A DNA stretch of 9,655 nucleotides from SSSZ01 sp035345935 (lineage in GTDB: Bacteria; Pseudomonadota; Gammaproteobacteria; Burkholderiales; Rhodocyclaceae). The notes beneath the pieces were generated by a model. The model saw only the letters and a list, made by a program, of their open reading frames with translations, made no database searches and was not told where the DNA came from. The stretch covers positions 1 through 9,655 of the forward strand of contig DAORDK010000117.1 of the NCBI GenBank assembly GCA_035345935.1, read 5' to 3'. Below, in pieces: positions 5,563 through 9,655 of the stretch. The position numbers and the translations under genes are program-made. Each line of letters begins with the position of its first letter. Position 1 is the stretch's first letter.

Positions 5563-6054
5563 GTGCTTTCGAGCCCATCCCGCTCCGCCCCGCAGATCGC
5601 CACCGCCTTAGGCCGTGGCGTCCGCCGGGCGGAGTTATTGCTTCTGCTCCTCATATTTCTTATCCCTGCGACGGGACGCGCCATGTTTGTTCAGATGAGC
5701 GACGACGAATTGATTCGTCAGTCCGAGCTCATCGTCGTCGGCGAGTGGCTGGGTCAATCCCCGCTGACCGTCGATGGCCATCGAGTCGATCTGGGAGTCG
5801 TGCGAGTGAGCGAAGTCTTGAAAGGTCCCTCGGGGACAACGGTCGTCCTGATCCCGGCAGCTTCCGTCGACGCCCCACGCAGCAGCAGTGACCTACGCTA
5901 CAAGCGTGGCGACAGTGGTATCTGGTTTCTACGGCCCCACCCGCGCATTGCCGGGACTTTTTCCGCGGAACATCCGCAGCGCTTCGTTTCCGGCCCGCCC
6001 GCCCGCATCGACGCACTCCGCCGGCTAATTGGGCAAGCCCGCCCGGCACCCTAG
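5563..6054 (+). CDS. Small secreted protein of unknown function, downstream of the PEP-CTERM protease
   Basis: I do not recognise a named family. The 163-residue product has a long N-terminal signal (RR at 21-22, Leu-rich core 25-33, likely cleavage after TGRA at residue 40), leaving about 123 mature residues. It has no C-terminal sorting tail and no cysteines in the mature part. The mature part has the pattern ELIRQSELIVVGEW, then VRVSEVLKG (near 82-90), then GDSGIWFLRP (near 116-125). From memory this layout (IVVG strand, VxVxxVLKG, GxxGxWFLR) recurs in poorly described secreted beta-rich proteins, some encoded beside matrixins. The GTG start at 5563 has no good ribosome-binding site; a TTG at 5638 has GGAG nearby but would remove the charged n-region. 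It starts 19 nt after the protease gene on the same strand, so co-transcription is likely. A partner, chaperone or inhibitor role is only a guess. Confidence 0.75.
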   Translation: MLSSPSRSAPQIATALGRGVRRAELLLLLLIFLIPATGRAMFVQMSDDELIRQSELIVVGEWLGQSPLTVDGHRVDLGVVRVSEVLKGPSGTTVVLIPAASVDAPRSSSDLRYKRGDSGIWFLRPHPRIAGTFSAEHPQRFVSGPPARIDALRRLIGQARPAP

Positions 6055-6078
6055 CCGAGCCCTGCCCAGAGACTCGGC
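6054..6078. terminator. Weak hairpin between convergent genes
   Basis: GCCGAG (6054-6059) and CTCGGC (6073-6078) form a 6-bp stem with a 13-nt loop in the 40-bp gap between the small secreted protein gene and leuA. It could serve as a bidirectional transcription stop, but neither strand has a U-tract, so it is at best a weak or Rho-assisted site. Confidence 0.25.
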
Positions 6079-6094
6079 CCGTCGCACTCGAGCC

Positions 6095-7636
6095 TCAGAC
6101 GTCGCCCTGAGCCTTGACCTTTTCGAGGCTTGAATGGAGCCGGCTGAGGGCATTCAGGTAGGAGCGCGCCGAAGCGATGACGATATCGGTATCGGCCCCA
6201 CTTCCATTGACGATGCGCTCTCCCTTGGACAGCCGCGTGGTGACCTCTCCCTGAGCATCCGTTCCCGTGGTGATGGCGTTGACCGAGTAAAGGAGCAGTT
6301 CGGCACCGCTGCCGACGATGCTTTCGATCGCCTTGAAGGTCGCATCCACCGGCCCGCCACCGTCGGCTTCGCCGCGCTTCTCGACCCCGCCGACGTTGAG
6401 AATGACCTGGGCGTGGGGCATTTCGCCGGTTTCCGAGCAGACGTGGGAATAGACCAGCTTGTAGTGTTCCTGGTCGGGGGTGACCACTTCGTCGGAAACC
6501 AGGGCATGGAGATCTTCGTCGAAGATTTCGTGCTTCTTGTCGGCCAGTTCCTTGAAGCGGGCGAAGGCGGCATTGAGGGCTTCATCGCTGTCGAGTTCGA
6601 TGCCCAGTTCGGAAAGGCGGGTCTTGAAGGCGTTGCGACCGGAATGCTTGCCGAGGACCAGCTTGTTCTGGGTCCAGCCTACATCCTGGGCGCGCATGAT
6701 CTCGTAGGTCTCCCGGTGCTTGAGCACGCCATCCTGATGAATGCCCGATTCGTGGGCAAACGCGTTGGCGCCCACCACGGCCTTGTTGGGCTGCACCGGA
6801 TAGCCGGTAATCTGCGATACCAACTTGGAAGCTGGCACGATCTGGGTCGTATCGATCCGGGTTTCCACCGGAAAGATGTCGGCCCGGGTTCGTACCGCCA
6901 TCACAACCTCTTCGAGAGATGCATTGCCTGCCCGCTCCCCGAGGCCATTGACCGTACATTCCACCTGCCTGGCACCCGACAACACGGCAGCGAGCGAGTT
7001 GGCCACGGCCAAGCCGAGATCGTTATGGCAATGCACCGACCAGATGACCTTGTCGGAATTGGGCACCCGTTCGATAACCTTGCGCAAGGTCTCGGCAAAT
7101 TGGAAGGGAATGTTGTAGCCGACGGTATCCGGAACGTTGATGGTGGTCGCGCCGGCCTGGATGACGGCATCGAAGATGCGGCAGAGAAAATCCAGTTCGG
7201 AGCGACCGGCATCCTCGGCGGAAAACTCGATGTTGTCGGTGTATTCGCGCGACCAGGCGATAGCCTTGACGGCCTGCTCGACCACTTGGTCGGGAGCCAT
7301 ACGCAGCTTTTTCTCCATGTGGATGGGGCTGGTGGCGATAAAGGTATGGATGCGACCCGACTTGGCGAGCCTGATTGCTTCGCCGGCCCTCCGGATGTCG
7401 CTCTCATTGGCCCTGGCCAGGGAGCAAACGGTGGAATCCTTGATCGCCCCGGCAATGGCCTGGATTGCATCGAAATCGCCGGGAGACGCCGCAGCGAAGC
7501 CCGCTTCGATGACATCCACCCGCATCTTTTCGAGCTGTCGCGCCACCCGCAGCTTTTCTTCCTTGGTCATGGAGGCGCCGGGACTCTGCTCGCCGTCGCG
7601 CAGGGTGGTGTCGAAAATGACCAGGGGCTGTTTCAT
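6095..7636 (-). CDS. leuA: 2-isopropylmalate synthase
   Basis: LeuA condenses acetyl-CoA with 2-ketoisovalerate to 2-isopropylmalate, the committed step of leucine synthesis, in the cytoplasm. From ATG 7636 the product is 513 residues (E. coli: 523). The TIM-barrel begins with FDTTLRDGEQSPG (8-20). Metal ligands fall at the E. coli numbers: D14, H202 and H204 in HCHND, and N238 in GERAGN. The C-terminal part (about 390-510) is the LeuA allosteric domain, the leucine-feedback site. An in-frame ATG 12 nt upstream (7648) gives 517 residues, but GGAG with a 6-nt spacer points to 7636, and only this start reproduces the conserved numbering. It lies 119 nt downstream of pssA in the ilvC-psd-pssA-leuA cluster. 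No leucine-rich leader peptide was found upstream. Confidence 0.98.
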   Translation of the reverse strand: MKQPLVIFDTTLRDGEQSPGASMTKEEKLRVARQLEKMRVDVIEAGFAAASPGDFDAIQAIAGAIKDSTVCSLARANESDIRRAGEAIRLAKSGRIHTFIATSPIHMEKKLRMAPDQVVEQAVKAIAWSREYTDNIEFSAEDAGRSELDFLCRIFDAVIQAGATTINVPDTVGYNIPFQFAETLRKVIERVPNSDKVIWSVHCHNDLGLAVANSLAAVLSGARQVECTVNGLGERAGNASLEEVVMAVRTRADIFPVETRIDTTQIVPASKLVSQITGYPVQPNKAVVGANAFAHESGIHQDGVLKHRETYEIMRAQDVGWTQNKLVLGKHSGRNAFKTRLSELGIELDSDEALNAAFARFKELADKKHEIFDEDLHALVSDEVVTPDQEHYKLVYSHVCSETGEMPHAQVILNVGGVEKRGEADGGGPVDATFKAIESIVGSGAELLLYSVNAITTGTDAQGEVTTRLSKGERIVNGSGADTDIVIASARSYLNALSRLHSSLEKVKAQGDV

Positions 7637-7693
7637 GGCTGACTCCATTCGAAAAGGCCGCAGAACCCAGAAATCGGCTGCCGCGGGACAGCG

Positions 7694-7699
7694 ATTTTA
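7694..7699 (-). promoter_or_regulatory. Possible -10 box for leuA
   Basis: TAAAAT (minus strand, 7699-7694) would start transcription near 7687, about 50 nt before the leuA ATG. The best -35 candidate at 17-bp spacing matches only 3 of 6 positions (CTGGCG). It suggests leuA may have its own promoter as well as readthrough from pssA, but the evidence is thin. Confidence 0.25.
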
Positions 7700-7755
7700 C
7701 CCCAGGCACCAGGAACCGCCAGGGGCGTGGTGGGGCGCAGTCAGGGGAAACCGGA

Positions 7756-8511
7756 TCAGGCCGCCGGTCGGCGGCGCACCAGACCAAGAATGGCCAGGAC
7801 GTAGCCCGACAATCCGTAGAGGACGAAGAAGACGAACAGGGTCATCCCCGGGCTCAGGGAGACCAGGGCGAAGCCCAGCGCAATGGCCGCCACCGCAAAA
7901 AACGGCACGCTCTTCTTGAGATTGATGGTCTTGAAACTGTAGTAGCGGAAATTGGACACCATGGTCACCCCGGCGAAGAGGGTCAGGACACAGGCCAGCC
8001 AACGGACGTCCTGTCCTGAGAATCCATGGTCGATCATCACCCACACCAGGCCCGCCACCAGGGACGCTGCCGCCGGAGAAGGAAGCCCCTGGAAAAAGCG
8101 CTTGTCGGTCACTTCCAGGTTCGTGTTGAACCGCGCAAGGCGAAGCGCAGCGCCGGCACAGTAGATGAAGGCAGCGATCCACCCCAGACGCCCCATATCC
8201 TTCAAGGCCCACTCGTAAACCACCAAAGCCGGGGCCGCCCCAAAGCTGACCATATCGGAGAGCGAATCGTATTCGGCACCGAAGGCGGACTGGGTGTGGG
8301 TCAGACGGGCGACCCGGCCATCGAGGCCGTCGAAGACCATGGCGATGAAGATGGCGATCGCCCCCCGTTCGAAATCCCCCTGCATTGCCTGAACGATGGC
8401 GAAAAAGCCGCAGAACAACGCAGCGGTGGTAAACAGATTGGGGACGATGTAGATGCCGCGGCGCCGGAGCTCCGGATTGAACAGGGCTTTTCGCGGTTTG
8501 AGTTCGGTCAT
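7756..8511 (-). CDS. pssA: CDP-diacylglycerol--serine O-phosphatidyltransferase
   Basis: Integral-membrane phosphatidylserine synthase of the CDP-alcohol phosphotransferase family. It joins CDP-diacylglycerol and L-serine to give phosphatidylserine, the substrate of Psd encoded just upstream. The 251 residues contain the full catalytic signature DGxxAR-x8-G-x3-D-x3-D: D64, G65, A68, R69, G78, D82 and D86, preceded by D61. VPNLFTTAALFCGF (23-36) is the conserved first membrane segment. Further hydrophobic segments lie near 45-62, 110-125, 150-165, 172-186, 206-220 and 224-244. The C-terminus is a short RRR tail. It is the small, membrane-spanning type, not the E. coli phospholipase-D-like PssA. 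The ATG is 3 nt after the psd stop, so translation is coupled; the ribosome-binding site (TAGG) is weak. Confidence 0.97.
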   Translation of the reverse strand: MTELKPRKALFNPELRRRGIYIVPNLFTTAALFCGFFAIVQAMQGDFERGAIAIFIAMVFDGLDGRVARLTHTQSAFGAEYDSLSDMVSFGAAPALVVYEWALKDMGRLGWIAAFIYCAGAALRLARFNTNLEVTDKRFFQGLPSPAAASLVAGLVWVMIDHGFSGQDVRWLACVLTLFAGVTMVSNFRYYSFKTINLKKSVPFFAVAAIALGFALVSLSPGMTLFVFFVLYGLSGYVLAILGLVRRRPAA

Positions 8512-8514
8512 CGC

Positions 8515-9153
8515 CTAGGAGAGTTCCGCCAACAGGGTGGTCGAAGCATACACTTTTTCGCCGATCGTCACTTTCACCCGAGTATCGAGCGGCAAATAAA
8601 GATCGACCCGGGAACCGAAGCGAATGAATCCGTAGCGCTCACCCCGGGCCAAGGTCTTGCCCGAATCGACATAATTCAGGATACGGCGCGCCACCAGTCC
8701 GGCGATCTGGACGCAGGTCACATCCCGTCCGTCCTGGGTCTTCAGATGGAGAGCGCAACGCTCGTTCTCAGTCGATGCCTTGGCCCAGGCGGCGTTCAGG
8801 AAGCTACCCGGGTTGTACCATTTCTGGACGACGGTGCTATCGACGGGAGCCCGGTTGGAATGAACGTTGAAGACGTTCATGAATACGCTGACTTTCAGCG
8901 CCCGACGCTTCAGGTAGGGGTCTTCGGTCTCCTCGACGACAATCACCCGCCCATCGGCCGGAGCCACCACGCTTTTTGCTCCATTGCCGGCGATGACCCG
9001 ACCCGGATCGCGAAAAAACTGAACGCAGAACACGAAGATGATCCACAACGGCAGGGACCACAATCCGGCGTAGGACGCGGCGAGCGCCAGGATCAGCGAG
9101 CCCGCGATGAAAGGCCAGCCCTCGCGGGCAAGAATTGGATGCGGATAGTTCAT
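8515..9153 (-). CDS. psd: Phosphatidylserine decarboxylase (short form)
   Basis: Pyruvoyl-dependent decarboxylase that converts phosphatidylserine to phosphatidylethanolamine at the inner membrane. From ATG 9153 the product is 212 residues, the short Psd subfamily. NYPHPILAREGWPFI at the N-terminus is typical, followed by a membrane-anchoring hydrophobic stretch (about 18-45). FFRDP (46-50), APADGRV (64-70) and MNVFNVHSNRAP (92-103) are conserved. The self-cleavage site is FGS at 179-181: cleavage between G180 and S181 yields the beta chain and a ~32-residue alpha chain with a pyruvoyl group from S181. An in-frame GTG at 9195 would add 14 residues, but it lies inside a 10-bp hairpin stem and the extension looks unlike family members. 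A GGGG at short spacing serves ATG 9153. It pairs functionally with pssA, 3 nt downstream. Confidence 0.96.
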   Translation of the reverse strand: MNYPHPILAREGWPFIAGSLILALAASYAGLWSLPLWIIFVFCVQFFRDPGRVIAGNGAKSVVAPADGRVIVVEETEDPYLKRRALKVSVFMNVFNVHSNRAPVDSTVVQKWYNPGSFLNAAWAKASTENERCALHLKTQDGRDVTCVQIAGLVARRILNYVDSGKTLARGERYGFIRFGSRVDLYLPLDTRVKVTIGEKVYASTTLLAELS

Positions 9154-9170
9154 TGATACCCCATTCAAGA

Positions 9171-9204
9171 CTTTGGGCGGGTCAGAAACGGACACCGCCC
9201 AAAG
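9171..9204 (-). terminator. Perfect 10-bp hairpin between ilvC and psd
   Basis: CTTTGGGCGG (9171-9180) and CCGCCCAAAG (9195-9204) are exact reverse complements around a 14-nt loop. On the minus strand the hairpin lies about 90 nt after the ilvC stop and 17 nt before the psd ATG, followed by UCUUGAAU, which is only a poor U-tract. It could partly terminate ilvC transcription, stabilise the upstream mRNA, or hinder ribosome access to psd. Confidence 0.4.
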
Positions 9205-9226
9205 CGAAGGTAGCGCTAGGCGCGAG

Positions 9227-9258
9227 CGCGCAGACAGTACTTCAGTACGGCAAGCGCG
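9227..9258 (-). other. Structured intergenic hairpin with symmetric internal loop
   Basis: On the minus strand CGCGC (9258-9254) pairs with GCGCG (9231-9227). After a 5x5 internal loop, GUAC (9248-9245) pairs with GUAC (9240-9237) around a UGAA tetraloop. The direct repeat GCGCGAGC (9220-9227 and 9254-9261) flanks it on the plus strand. Together with the hairpin at 9171-9204, it makes the ilvC-psd gap unusually structured. It may be a dispersed intergenic repeat or an mRNA-processing element. Confidence 0.35.
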
Positions 9259-9292
9259 AGCAACGACGCTCTACCGAGCCCTCACCAAGTCC

Positions 9293-9655
9293 TTAGTTCT
9301 TGGACTGGTCAACGAGCTTATTCTTCTTGATCCAAGGCATCATGTCGCGCAGCTTGGCGCCCACCTGCTCGATGGGATGCGCTGCGGTAAGGCGGCGACG
9401 GGCCGTCATCGCGGGATAGTTGGTCTTACCTTCCTGGATGAACATCTTGGCGTAATCGCCCTCCTGGATCCGCTTCAGGGCATTGCGCATCGCAGCCCGC
9501 GATTGCTCGTTGATCACTTCCGGGCCCGTCACATACTCGCCATACTCCGCATTGTTCGAGATGGAGTAATTCATGTTGGCGATTCCGCCCTCGTACATGA
9601 GGTCCACGATCAGCTTGAGCTCGTGCAGGCACTCGAAGTAGGCCATTTCCGGCGC
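9293..9655 (-). CDS. ilvC: Ketol-acid reductoisomerase, C-terminal part (cut by window edge)
   Basis: IlvC converts 2-acetolactate or 2-aceto-2-hydroxybutyrate to the dihydroxy acids of valine, leucine and isoleucine synthesis, using NADPH and two Mg2+. The last 120 codons are present. They begin APEMAYFECLHELKL, which carries the metal-binding glutamates matching E226 and E230 of the short class I enzymes. The substrate-contacting serine (S251 equivalent) is in YSISNNAEYG, at exactly the expected +25 spacing. The product ends MMPWIKKNKLVDQSKN with a TAA stop, normal for class I. The N-terminal NADPH-binding domain lies beyond the edge. An internal ATG at 9646 is not the start, since the frame stays open to the window end. 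It is upstream of psd-pssA-leuA on the same strand. Confidence 0.97.
   Translation of the reverse strand, partial: APEMAYFECLHELKLIVDLMYEGGIANMNYSISNNAEYGEYVTGPEVINEQSRAAMRNALKRIQEGDYAKMFIQEGKTNYPAMTARRRLTAAHPIEQVGAKLRDMMPWIKKNKLVDQSKN

Noticed and set aside
5545..5576. Short alternative hairpins (CCCG/CGGG and GGGCT/AGCCC) between the protease gene and the next gene
   Set aside because: Stems of 4-5 bp in GC-rich DNA are common by chance. They lack a U-tract, so I do not treat them as a terminator splitting the two genes.
4536..5684. 382-codon minus-strand frame across the PEP-CTERM gene and its promoter
   Set aside because: It is glycine-rich and low in complexity, typical of an antisense shadow. 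It covers the sigma-54 promoter region and ignores the well-supported protease on the other strand.
6134..7642. 502-codon open frame on the plus strand opposite leuA
   Set aside because: Its product looks like no protein family, while the opposite strand is a full LeuA with all catalytic residues. Long antisense frames are expected in GC-rich genes.
8026..9156. 376-codon plus-strand frame opposite psd and pssA
   Set aside because: Both enzymes on the minus strand have complete active sites, and the antisense product has no recognisable motif.
9193..9195. GTG at 9195 as the start of psd
   Set aside because: It would add 14 residues unlike the family and places the start inside a strong hairpin. 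ATG 9153 gives the standard N-terminus.

Overview
The window looks like a core-chromosome segment of a GC-rich betaproteobacterium, probably of the Rhodocyclales (Rhodocyclaceae, Zoogloeaceae or a relative). This rests on protein families and gene order that I recognise by eye, not on a database search. The main clues are the rpsP-rimM-trmD ribosome cluster, the yihY / wrbA-like / DUF2069 neighbourhood, the ilvC-psd-pssA-leuA cluster, and a PEP-CTERM protein (an exosortase-sorted secreted protein, common in biofilm- and floc-forming betaproteobacteria).

Layout. Positions 1-978 (minus strand) hold rpsP, rimM and the start of trmD, with a good -10 box upstream of rpsP. Divergent from it, 1179-2690 (plus) encodes an uncharacterised protein with PilZ-like motifs near its C-terminus. 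Its 3' end overlaps the convergent yihY/BrkB-family membrane protein gene (2662-3489, minus). Divergent again, 3639-4600 (plus) holds a WrbA-like flavodoxin-fold quinone oxidoreductase and a small DUF2069 membrane protein, joined by a TTGA stop/start overlap.

The accessory part is 4601-6054. A 211-bp intergenic region carries a perfect 7-bp-arm inverted repeat and, 35 bp downstream, a sequence with correct sigma-54 (-24/-12) spacing. Next come a secreted matrixin-type zinc metalloprotease with a PEP-CTERM sorting tail and, 19 nt later, a small signal-peptide-bearing protein of unknown function. This reads as a small RpoN-controlled export unit: the protease would go through Sec, be processed by an exosortase encoded elsewhere, and act in the envelope or extracellular matrix.

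Positions 6095-9655 (minus) hold ilvC (3' part only), psd, pssA and leuA. They combine branched-chain amino acid synthesis (ketol-acid reductoisomerase, 2-isopropylmalate synthase) with phosphatidylserine and phosphatidylethanolamine synthesis. psd and pssA are separated by 3 nt. The 139-bp ilvC-psd gap is rich in hairpins and may hold a terminator, processing signal or dispersed repeat.

No tRNA, rRNA, CRISPR array, insertion sequence or attachment site was seen. There is no gene-free stretch longer than 300 bp. Non-ATG starts are frequent: GTG for trmD, the PEP-CTERM gene and the gene after it; TTG for rimM and the DUF2069 gene.
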